The translations under genes were made by a program, and so were the position numbers. DNA of 64,000 nt, from contig NC_134297.1 of NCBI RefSeq assembly GCF_949628215.1, positions 2,790,001 through 2,854,000 of the forward strand, in the 5' to 3' direction. The notes under the pieces are model-generated. The model was not told the DNA's origin. It saw only the letters and a list, made by a program, of their open reading frames with translations, and searched no databases. This DNA is from Phalacrocorax aristotelis. Lineage: Eukaryota > Chordata > Aves > Suliformes > Phalacrocoracidae. Positions 33,831 through 44,062 of this stretch are shown piece after piece; within the stretch, counting starts at the first letter, position 1, and each line of letters opens with the position of its first letter.

Positions 33831-36800
33831 AACTTTTGCTGTTTCAGAGCCTGTTGCCTCAAGCCTGCAGCCTCAAGCCTGCAGCAGTCTGAGATCCAAA
33901 ACAGAGCACAGAAAGATGCTCTGGTCCCTCTTAGCCAAAGCTGGTGGAAAGGTCAAAAGCTATGCCCTCCTGGGAATCACAAGGGCTAGCACAATGCAAG
34001 GGAGGGTTCTTCCCTAGACCTGCCCAGAAAACTACCTGGCAGACTGTATTCATTTCTCTGTTTCCTCCTCTGACCATCTAAGTGGGGCAGCTCCCTGGGA
34101 AGGGAGAAGTGTGCCCCTTTTGCAAAGCCCTAGTAGAGCAATGAGCACACTCGAGCTTTTTAAGCTTTGCTGAGTCTGGCTCTCAGCTGGAGAAGAGCAC
34201 TGTTTCTGGGGTACTTCATTATCCCAGCCACAGTGGTTTTGGTTTTTGAGCTTCCTGTTCCCTTAACCAGGATGAGGAGCTGAGATGAACACAGGCTCCC
34301 CGCAGAGCTCAGTGTTGCTGCCACTTCCACGCATTACCTATGCAAGACTAGCAAGTGCACATCAGGCTACTGACATGAGGAGGCTGGAGGGAGTTACTCT
34401 TTCTGCAGGGGTGGTGCTGCTGCTTGGGAAACCTGAGGGGCGGCTGGCCAGCCAGTGCTCACAGCCCTGGCGGCAGCAGCAGCATATCTGAGCCAATGCT
34501 GTCAAGTTCTTTCTAGATAATACACATTTTCTTCAGGCTCAGAGTGCCATGGAACTGGGTGATTCATACCAGTGCTTGCTTGCTGCTTCCCAGGCTGGGC
34601 TGGCTAGAGGGAGTAACTCTTTGGGAAGAGAGGACACCCCAAAGTTTCTGGGAGCCCACTTAGACATTCCAACTCCAGGCGTAAGTTCTGTATATCCGTG
34701 CTGGGGATCTGCAGCTCTGTGCATGGAGCAGTACCAGAACCATGGCTATCTTTGATTAGGGCAGGGTTATGCTGCTGTTCTGTCTTACTGTCTGTCAGAA
34801 ATGTAGCTAGTTTTATTTAAAAGCATCCCCTGAAGTCTATCAAGGGCATCCAATCCTGGCGGGGAAGGCCTGAGATGGCTCATGCCAGCTTGGTCAACCA
34901 GAACCATTCCAAAAAATTGCTGGGCTACAAGACGGCCTTGCACTAAAAAGCTTTTTCTTTTCCAGCTGCTTGCCTGGGGTCAGCCACGTGCCATGGCCAG
35001 TTTTGGCTAGAGGCAGATAGGAAAGAGTCTTGACTCCTGAACCGCAAGCCAAGAGCCTGAAGGTGGCTGGCATGGTCTTCCTTTTCCATTCTCCTTGATT
35101 AGTGATTTAAGCCAAAACAGAGGCAGCAGAGAGGCCCAGCCATGCCGGGAGACACCTCTCTGCTGTAAACCTGAGCTGTGGCAAGATACTATCTTGTAGA
35201 GTGGTTGCGCAGGGTACTGCGGGGGCTGGTTTCCCCCATGTTTGCTGGGGGCTGGAGGGACTCCCTGGGCCAGAGTGGACTCCTGAGCACTAATGGGTGT
35301 TAGAAGGGCCTGGCACACAGCTGTCAGCTGCTTCCACCTCCCTTTGAAGATACGCATAACTCCCTGCCCAAGCCCTGTTGCTCAGCCTCTTGTCCCTGTG
35401 CCTCCCCAGACACATACCACCCATGTTAATGTTTGCTCTCCCCAGCCACCTCTCCTGTGGCTGCAGCCAGTGACACTTGCAGTTGAGTAGCCAAGGCCTT
35501 GCCAGAGCAGTGAGTGCAGCCTCACAGGCTCTGTTCACCAGGGCCCAGCTCACCCCAGGCACCTGCAGAGGTCCTCCTGCAAGAGGAGAAAGGGAGCGGC
35601 ACCCTTCCCTGGGCTTGCCTCTGGAGACACCTGGGAGTGTGGCCCAGCTCCTGGCTGCAGGCAGTGGTGTTTGGTCAGGAGAAGCTCATGGATCTTGGGG
35701 TGCAATATTTCCTACATGAATTATGGAGGGGGGAAAGGACACCTACCCAGGACTGCAGTTTCCCCCCTCAACCCATTTTTCTTTTTAGCAGTCACGCTTA
35801 TTTTAGGGCCTGTTTATAAAAAAAAAGCTTTGCCTTAAGTTTAACTCTTTGCACTATGGACTAGTTACTGAGCAGATTAAAGTCTCCTTTACCAAAAGCT
35901 GCTTGCTGCCTCATTCTTGGGAAGTGTTTTCTCGGGGGAGGATGGAATCTGCTCACCCCGGGGCTCCACGAGAAGCCCATCACTCCCCACCAAGGGTCAG
36001 AGCTGGACAGCCAACACCACCAGCAAGCTTGGGGTACTTGCACCCAGAAAGGCATCGCTGTGGGATACCCCGGAGCCAGGCTGCTACACAGGAAAAGCCT
36101 GGCACCTAGGAGATAAATCTACACCTGAAGACATGGTGGGTGGCCTTTCCAGGGCTGGCATCCCCCAGCCCCTGCTCTGCTAACCCACACCAAGAGGAGG
36201 TGGTTGTGGATATGCCTGTGCAAGGGGACAGAGAGTGCAGCTTGCAAGGCACCAGTGCTAATGCCTGCATCTTGCCTGGAGATGTGCTTGGTGCTGCTGC
36301 CTCTTCTGGACCCAGAAGCAGGAGGAGCAGCTGGGGTAGCTCTTGCTGGTAAGGGCTCAGGACTGGTGGGCATCTTCACTTCTAATTCAGGTCATTGAAC
36401 TGTTCAGCAAGGAGAGAAGCAACAGCTGCTTTGCAGAGGGACTTGTACACACAGCTTCATCTCTTTTTCAGGAGCAGTTCCTCTACTGGAGCAAAGGGAT
36501 TCACACTCAGGTTCTCCAGAGCTGGAGCTCCTCCGGGCCTGAGCAGCCCAAAGCAGAGGGGCTGGGATTTCCCAGACTGGCAGGAACATGCACAGGGATG
36601 TGTAATCCCTGCTCCTGTGTGTCCTTGGCACCTCATTGTCCTGCTGCTTGTGATGGAGGGTGTTGGTGAGCCTGACTGTCCCAGGGATGGAGGCAGGACC
36701 CAAGGAACTAGGAGCTGTGGAGGAGCAGGCAGCACAGGGCTCAGCCTTGCCTTGCAGAGAGGCCGTGGCAGGCTCAGCCATGCTGGGCTACTGGTGAGCA

Positions 36801-38235
36801 GATCCATTCACTGCACGATGAGTTACTCCCTGGCCATGATCTGAGCTCTTGGCAGGTTGCTGTGTGCTTTTAAGCACCCTCTGCTTCTCCAGCATCCTTG
36901 TAAATTGTTTGGAAAAATGCTTCAGGACCCTGATAGGCAGATACCCCAGGAGTTCTGGCTCACCCTGCCCTGAACTCACCTGCCTTGGCAGGGCCATGCC
37001 AGTAAACTAGCTAATTTTAACCAGAATCCTCTCATGCCCTGGCTGAAAACCACAATGGGGAGAGGGGGACTGCTAGGAGGCCAGAAAAAGATGGACATCT
37101 GCTGCAGGAGCGTAGCTCTGCCAAGCACAGTGCGGTCAAGAGAAGGTGGGCCATGCTGGCAGCCTGCCTGAGCCCTGTAGGGGTCTGGCTGCAAATGAGT
37201 GACAACTAGGGAAACTGAGGCACTGCTCAGCCTTCCTTTATTACTCCCACAGTGTGTGAGCTGAGGCAGACTGGGCACCCAGGGAGGTGGCAGAGCTGCC
37301 CCAGGGCAGGAAGACTGGGCCAGCAGGGGAACAACTGCCATCCCCTACACAAGCAGGGTGCTCCCAGCCCACCACCCCGTCAGCCAGCCCCAGCAGGAGA
37401 CAGAGAGGGTGTTCAGCTGTCTCAGCCCAGTGTGTCCAAGCCTGTCAAGCAAGGACAGGATGTGAGGGACACAGCCTTCCCCTGGGAGCCATCCTACATA
37501 CTTACTTGCTGGCCAAGCAGCAAGCTAATACAGGAGGAAAATGCAACCACCTCCCAGCTGATGGGCAGCACACAAGGCCCCCAAGACTGATGGTCAGCCA
37601 TGCCAGACCTGCTTGTCCAGCACCGTGGCTTTTGGTGCAGCGCTGCACTGCTTGGGGAGGGTGTCCAGCAACACTCACAGACCAGTCCAGGGCACAAGAT
37701 CTGGAATCCCCAGGGGTACTCCCGGCTCCAGAGCTTGGCTTGGGAGCCTTATGTGTGAGCCAAGTGGGCTGGTCTCAGTCCATCACAATGCCAAGACCCT
37801 TCTCCCTTCCCCCAAGGAGGGAGTAGCATGATGCTGCTAGGTTACTCCAGTGTAGGAGTGGTCAGGGCTGACAGCTTGCTGAAACCAGGGAAAATGGCCC
37901 TGGGAAAATCCCCGGGATCCTTTTGTCAGCCCAGCTGCAACACCCCAGCCCTAATGAGCCACTAGTCTCAGCCCAGGCACAACAGCCATCATCTGCCTGA
38001 CAGCAGGGAGCTGGCACAACAGACGCTTGCTGCAGATGCGCAGCAGCACGAGCAGCTAATGATACCAGGCCAACAGGGAGGGAGCAGGTGATGATCAGCA
38101 GCTAAACCATGGGGGGCCTTTGGGTTGCTCCTGGGCACCAGCTTTGTTACCTCATTAGCAGCTGGGCACAGGGAGCCACACTGGCTCCCTGAACACAGTG
38201 GCAATCCCAGCACCTCAGAGCCACAGTGCTGAGGC
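33831..38235. other. Intergenic region between RNF26 and the CR1 remnant
   Basis: About 4.4 kb without a recognisable exon, RNA gene or named repeat. The open frames here overlap on both strands and have no domains. Part of the left end may be RNF26 3' UTR. Confidence 0.5.
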
Positions 38236-38239
38236 TTTG

Positions 38240-39480
38240 GGGGGGCAGAGTGGCTAAGGCTGGCAGGGACCTCAAGATCATCCAAGCCCAGCCCCTTGCT
38301 CAGGCAGGGGCAGCTACAGCAGGTTGCACAGGACTGTGGCCAGTCAGATTCTGACTGTCTCCATAGACGGGGACTCTCTGACCAGCCTGTGCCAGCCTGT
38401 GAGGTTTGACCACCCTCACAGTAGAAGATGGACAGCCCTTTGCTGGACCCTCTCAGGAAGTCCATGTCTTATACTGGGGAGCCCAGCACTGGACCTAGCA
38501 CCGCAGCTGTGCCTGACCAGTGCTGAGCAGAGAGGAAGGATCATCTCCTTCCAGCTGCTAGCGATGCTCCTCCTAATGCAGCCCAGAAGGCTGGTGGCCT
38601 TCCTTGCCATGAGGGCACATTGCTGGCTTGTAGTAGACTTGTTGCCCACCAGGATCCTCAAGGCCTTCTCTGGGAAGTTGCTTTCCACCCAGTTAGTCAC
38701 CAGTGTGTGCTGATATGTAGGGTTATTCCTCCAAGTGCAGGACTTGGCATTTCCTTTTGCTGAACTGGCCCTAGCCCCATCCCTGCATGCTCAGGATGCA
38801 TGATCTAGTCCTCCTAGATCAATGCAGATAACCTGCCACTTCTAATTCCTGCTCATTGGGATGGACCACTTGACCTTAGAGGAGCTGGTCCTTGGTGGTC
38901 CTCTTGGATACCTCTTCTCTCCAGGACATGGGATTCTCCCAAGCAGATCCCTGAAAAGTCCAGTGACTGGTCTCCTGAAATCCAGGGCTGTGGTCCAGCT
39001 TTTGTCTTTTCTTCTTCTCTCAGGATCCTGAGCTTCCCCTGGCCAGCCCTTCCTTGTCTGTGAGGTCCAGCAGAGCACCTCTCCTCAATCACCTGCATCA
39101 GCAAGGTGTTGCAACATGCTCCAGAAACCTCCTGGGCTGCTTGTGCCCTGCTGGGCTGTTCCTCCAGCAGATATTGGGGCATTCCAGCTCCCCATGAGGA
39201 CCAGGGCCAGCTGACTCGGGGCTTCTTCCAGAAGCCTGAAGAAGGCAGGCTGCATCCTGATCAGGCTGCTTGTAGCAAATGCCCGCACAGCTGCCTGATA
39301 ATCCTGACCCCTCAGCCTTCAGCTGTCACATCAGCCATCATCCTAAGGAGGCTGCAGCCCTGTAAGTGCTCACATCCCACTAGTTCCTCCTGTGTGCCCC
39401 CCATCCTGCCTGCAGTAGTATCCCCTGCACACGCCCGCTTCCCAGCAAGGCCGTGAGAGCTTGCGCACAATGCTGTCCTG
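38240..39480 (-). mobile_element. Old CR1 LINE copy with internal deletion
   Basis: The minus strand at 38,240-38,760 matches the CR1 3' region (for example NKSTTSQQCALMARKATSLL and 'cctgaccagtgctgagcaga'). At 38,850-39,480 it matches the upstream endonuclease region ('cctgggctgcttgtgccctg', 'ccccatgaggaccagggcca'). The reverse transcriptase core between them is missing, so the copy is internally deleted. It is more diverged than the CR1 at 28,912 and therefore probably older or of another subfamily. No intact frame remains. Confidence 0.82.
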
Positions 39481-39789
39481 CAGGCACTGCCCTACCTGTG
39501 CCCCTATGCTGAAACGACCCCACTTCAACCCCATTTTGTTGGTAACAGAGTCCCTGCTATTCACACTGCCTGAGCCCTTTGCTTGCCCACCCCATTCCCA
39601 CCTGAGCGAGGATTGATCCCACCCTGCCATTCCCAGTTTAAAGCTTTCCTTACCAGGTCAGCAGGCCAGCTGGCAGAGGTCACCCGAAGATAACTGGAGA
39701 GTATTTCATGTGCCTTGACAGCAATGAGGGCGCTGAATCTATGCCATAACTGCAAGCTTTTGGGTGGAGCAGGAGCCATCCTTCTGCTG

Positions 39790-40293
39790 TCAAGAGTCAC
39801 CAGGACAACCTTCACCATCAAGGGCATTTGCACTTTCAATCCTGGCAGGCACACACTCTGCCACCACAGTTAAAGGTTTGGGCTCTTGCAGCTGTAGCGC
39901 CTCAGAGATGATCCAGTTGATCTCTCTCATGCCCTCTCTGATGCCACGCAGCCTGCTGACCTCCTCCAGCAGCTCCTCCACTTGGCAATACAGCTTCAAG
40001 ATGTACAAAACCACACACCTCTTGCAGGCTGCCAGCCAGGTGCACCAGCCGCAGCCAGAGGCCCCAAGCACCCTCTGCAGCTCAGAGCTAGCCAGGCTGT
40101 GTCCTCCAGCACTGCAGGAAGGGTTGCCCCGATGGCTGTCGGGGTTCTGCAACCTCAGTGTGCCAAAGATGTGTGTGTTGCTCTGAAAAGAAGTGCTAGT
40201 ACTTTTTAAAAAAAAAAAAAACACAACCAAACCCACAAAACTCCCCCAAAAACCCCACCTTTCTGCACAAACTGCTGTCTCTATCAGCTGCAC
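39790..40293 (-). mobile_element. CR1-like ORF1 remnant
   Basis: A minus-strand open frame of 167 codons contains VEELLEEVSRLRGIREGMRE followed by EALQLQEPKPLTVVAE, wording I associate with the coiled-coil start of ORF1 in avian CR1-type LINEs. It lies upstream, in CR1 sense, of the endonuclease and 3' pieces at 38,240-39,480, so all may belong to one decayed insertion. The A-rich run at about 40,207-40,260 (T-rich on the coding strand) precedes it. It is not a host gene on present evidence, though the frame is unusually open for its age. Confidence 0.55.
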
Positions 40294-40487
40294 TACAGGA
40301 CCTGTGTGCTGACCCAGCTCTTATATAGGCTTCTCCCTTACACTGGCTAAGGGATGTTAGCCCCTCCCTAACCTGGGCTCAGCTGGAACAGGGGCTTCAA
40401 GCACTCCTTCCTTAGGGGCAGCTGGTAGAGCTTGTCAGAAGCAGCTGAAGCTTACTAGAAACTTGCCAGAAGTCAAGGTCTCCTGTG

Positions 40488-40556
40488 GCTTTCCTTCCCT
40501 TATCCTTATCTTTTCCTTATCCTCTTCTTTTCCTTATCCTCTTCCTCATCCTCCCC
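40488..40556. repeat. Pyrimidine-rich simple repeat (CCTTATC/CCTCTTC)
   Basis: Imperfect repeats of 'ccttatcc' and 'cctcttcttttcc' form a nearly pure pyrimidine strand of about 70 bp. Such tracts can adopt triplex-like structures. No gene is attached to it. Confidence 0.7.
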
Positions 40557-41520
40557 AGGCAGAAGCAGGCACCCCGTGTTCCTCAGCAGTCCCCCAATGA
40601 TCCCAGACAAAGTGTCCAGAAGACCAAGAGCATCTCAAAGAAAGCAGAGTCCAGAAACTGCTAAGTGCTATGTCTGTGGCTGCCTCTGTTAGCTGTGCTC
40701 CCCCAGATCGTGATAGGGACTACAGGATGCTCCCAGCCCCCATCTACCTCCCCTGGCCTCATGTCAGGGAAAGTAATTTTTCTCCTCCCAGAATAGGCAG
40801 CACTGGCCATCGATCTGCTCTGCCGCATTGTTTGCCCCTGGGCGGTTCTGCTTACAGAAAAAGCCATCGTCGACCCAAACAGATGCTTCCGCTGTAACCC
40901 AATCCGATGGGTGAGGCTGGGAAGAGGAGCCTGCAAGACGGCTAGCAGAGCCCATCTGCACCCCAAGAAGGAACAAGGCTTTACCCCTGGTCCCAGCACC
41001 TCCATGGGTCCCTATGGGTTTGGGTGGCCCTTGGCACTGCTGGACTGTGCATCCCCCCCCAGCGCCACACAGCCAGGCAGGTTGCAGTGATGTGTTCTTG
41101 GTCCCAGGTCCCTGCATGGTCCCCAGTCCCAGGGCGGGGAGCTGTGGCCAGCCCCCTTTGGGGGTGGTGCTGGCTCTCCATAGGGGCACACAGCCTGGCC
41201 CCGTGGCTGCTGCCAGCCTGCCCCAACTCCCACAGGGTTTGTTCATCCCAGATGGGCATGGCCATAGTCCTGGGGGCTCCATGCAGCACGACTTGGGGGA
41301 GCAGCGGGGGAGCCGTGTCAGCGGAAAGGTGGCTGGCTGGCCGCGTAAGGAGGGTTCCCGGCTGGTGGGCGCCTGCAAAGTCCTGCTGGCATGGCCAGGA
41401 GCAGAGCCCAGCCCAGCTGCCACCCCAAGGCCGGGCAGAGCAGCCGTCCCCAGCGCGCTCCGGCAGCGGGGCTCATTAAGGAGTTCGGCCCCTGGCCAAA
41501 AGCCCCCTACTTGGCCGGAC
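40557..41520. other. Intergenic, nothing recognised
   Basis: About 1 kb of mixed-composition sequence without an exon or named repeat. Overlapping frames on both strands at 40,764-41,550 show no domain. Confidence 0.45.
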
Positions 41521-41530
41521 CCCGCAAGGA

Positions 41531-41580
41531 CCTATTTTGGGCAGGAATGAGGAAGCTCATCATTCCCCTGCTAAAAATAA
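41531..41580. promoter_or_regulatory. Candidate muscle-type enhancer: CArG, MCAT x2, MEF2
   Basis: Within 50 bp are a perfect SRF CArG box (CCTATTTTGG, 41,531-41,540), two TEAD/MCAT cores in opposite orientation (GGAATG 41,544-41,549 and CATTCC 41,561-41,566) and a perfect MEF2 site (CTAAAAATAA, 41,571-41,580). This combination is typical of muscle and mechanically regulated enhancers. It lies about 0.65 kb beyond the C1QTNF5 polyadenylation signal. Function is inferred from motifs only. Confidence 0.5.
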
Positions 41581-41589
41581 AGACCTTTC

Positions 41590-42200
41590 TCACAGGCGGG
41601 TCACCGCGTTCACACTGGAGCGCGGGGCTGGCAGGGGGGCAGGAAGGAAGGGCCCCCCCCAGCCCCGTCCCGGCAGCGTGGGGTCAGCGCCCCCCGCACC
41701 CTTCAGCCCCCACCGCCGGGCCGGGGCCCCCGCCTGGCCCCGGGCGAGCCCGCTCCCATCGGGGTGGCCCTCGCGGGAGCGGGAGCCTCGCGGCCAGCAA
41801 GGCGTCAGTCCCCGCCGTCGCCCCGCAGGGAGCCAGGGCACCTGGTGGGGCTCCCCTGACCCCGCTCCCCCCGAGGCTTTGGGGGTGGTGGTGGTGCGCG
41901 GTGGAATGTCGTAGCCGGTGCCTCCATCTAGTGGCTCCCGCTGGCCAGGCTGCGGCGGGTGGCGGCTCAGGTCCGTCCCCTCCCGTCCCCCCGCCCGCCG
42001 CCGGCACCCCTTGCTGCACCCGCGGGCCCCAGGACCCAGGCAGCCCTGCCCGCCGGGAGCAGCCTCCCCAGCTGGGTGCCAGCACCCAGACCCCACCGCC
42101 CTCCCCAACGGGGTGCCGGCACCCCGGCGAGGCTGGTGCGACCCCGCCGGCAGCCCACGGGCCGGCAGGACCCGGTACGCAGGCACGGGCGCACACGCAG
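41590..42200. promoter_or_regulatory. Orphan CpG-rich patch with CTCF-like site
   Basis: CpG density rises here to levels like those of the MCAM and RNF26 promoters, yet no first exon of a known gene is attached. At 41,921-41,934 the minus strand reads CCACTAGATGGAGG, a good match to the CTCF core. Both strands have long open frames, as expected from GC richness. The patch lies just past the end of C1QTNF5 and may be an insulator, a promoter of an unknown transcript, or both. Confidence 0.45.
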
Positions 42201-42214
42201 CGGGCACACGCGTG

Positions 42215-42742
42215 GCTGAGGAGCCCTTTATTGAGGTGAAGGAAGAAGGGAAGGTGCTGGGGCGGCCGGAGGGCAGGGAGCCGGGGTGACTGCTAGCCCT
42301 GGGGCATGCCAGGACCGCGGTGGGCCCCTTGCCGTGCCAGCGGCCGGCAGCCTGGGCTCGCTCTGTGCAGAGAGAAGCTGGCAGCACGGGCCGGGGTACC
42401 GTGCCCGTGCGGCAGGGCTACACTGTGTGCCGAGGCGGCTATGGTGAGTAACATACGTCAACCAGGTTACTACAGCTCCCCAGCATGGGCATCTTGTCCC
42501 AGGGCTGGGTGCCTGAGATAATACTTAGCTCTTATACAGTGCTGCTGAAGGGATGCTCCCCGCCACCCCCAGGGCGGCAGAGAGGCTGTGTTCCTGCCCT
42601 GTGCTGGGTGGCAGCAGTGGAGTGGGGTGGGGGTCCTGGTGTCCTGGCTCCCACGCAGCCGGTCCCTGGCACCACCCTCCCCAGGGCACTGGTGGCTGGG
42701 AAGGGTCATGCGCCCTAGCCCCGGCTGCAGCCGAGGTCAGGC
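42215..42742 (-). other. C1QTNF5: C1QTNF5 3' untranslated region
   Basis: A minus-strand AATAAA (plus 'tttatt' 42,227-42,232) lies about 510 bp beyond the stop codon, so the transcript probably ends near 42,210. If C1QTNF5 is the second cistron of an MFRP transcript, this is the shared end of both. Confidence 0.65.
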
Positions 42743-44062
42743 TCAGGCGAAGACGGCAGAGTTTTGCCAGTAGGAGTAGACGAGGAAGCCGGTGAAGGTG
42801 CTGTCCGTTTTGACGCTGGCGTAGAAGCCGATGTAGTCCCCGACGCCCACCTGTACCCACACCTCGTCCTCGGGCTCTAGGCGGACCAGGGCACCCCCTG
42901 AGAGCGAGGTGGGCTTGGGCCAGTTCCCATAGTACTGGAAGAAGGAGGCGATGGACTGGCCATTCTTCATGATGTCAAACTGGAGGCTGGCACGGTAGAC
43001 AGTAGCATGGACGGCAAAGTAGTAGAGGCCAGGCACCTCGCAGGTGAACTTGCCCGTGGTGGGGTCATAGTGGCCCTGCTCATTGATGAGCACCACGTCG
43101 AAGCGGATGGGCTGGTCAACCAGTGGTGGGCTGCGTGACTCGGACCGCTTGGCACTGAAGGCTGAACGGGGGGCCACCGCACACTCGCCCTGCGCCCCCT
43201 TCTCACCATGCATGCCATCCATGCCGGGGCTGCCCACCTCCCCGCGGGGACCAGGTGCTCCTGGGGCAGGTGTTGGGGGGGGACAGGGTTACCGCTAAGT
43301 CACCACCAGCATCATGGCTCCCTGCCATCTGAGCTCCCACAGCCACCCTGCCCAGCCACAATCCCACCAGGGTTATAAGGCTCCCACAGGATGGGAATGG
43401 TGAATACCTGCTGCAGCCAGTGCTCTGCCTGGGGAAGCAGTGCAAGTGGGGAGGGCTAGGTGCATGTAATAAGTGGGCACAGCAGCAACAGAGAGTTGGA
43501 GGAACCCCCACAGGCTGGGAGAAAGTCCAGCCCAGAAACCAGGGTAGGGATGATGCAGCTGTATTCTGGGCACAGCTTGGCGGACCCTCCTAAAGCGGGA
43601 AATAGAAGGTAGGGACAGCGGTGAGGGTGGGGAGAAAGGCAGCTTTGTCAGTGACAGAGCACAGGGTCACCACAGGCAGGACCAGAGGGGCAGTGGTGGC
43701 GTGAAAGGGTCATTTCTGCAGGATTCGCTCTTGGTTTGGCAATGGGGGACTGTGTCTGTATCCAGAACTCACCCCCTGGCATGAGGGCATTCCACACAGG
43801 CAGGGCAGAGCAGGTCCCCCACCCCAGCTGGGATGTCTCCTTTCTTACCAGGAGGGCCCATCTCGCCCTTCTCCCCCGGCATCCCCATCGTCCCATCCCG
43901 GCCGTCTCGTCCGTCTCTGCCTGGCAGACCCTGGCCCCCGTGCAGGCCTGGAGTTCCCGGGATGCCCGGCTGCCCTGAGCACAGCCCAGGAATCTTGTTG
44001 TCTTCAATCTGCAAGGAGCTGGCAACGAGCCCGAGGAGGAAGAGGAGGAAGAGCTGCTTCAT
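42743..44062 (-). CDS. C1QTNF5: C1q and TNF-related protein 5 (CTRP5)
   Basis: This is a secreted short-chain collagen of the C1q/TNF family, made by RPE, ciliary epithelium and other tissues; human mutations cause late-onset retinal degeneration. Coding exons are 43849-44062 and 42743-43260, joined in frame as G-PP-G|AP, giving 243 residues, the same length as human. The parts are a signal peptide ([16 protein letters not shown]), a Gly-X-Y collagen stretch of about 70 residues interrupted only by the exon junction ([13 protein letters not shown] is shared with human), a linker with [11 protein letters not shown], and the globular C1q domain ending [14 protein letters not shown]. The residue equal to human Ser163, mutated in the human disease, is Ser (YRASLQFD). 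An AG just before the start codon suggests the ATG lies near the start of an exon with upstream non-coding exons, as expected for a gene spliced from MFRP. Confidence 0.96.
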
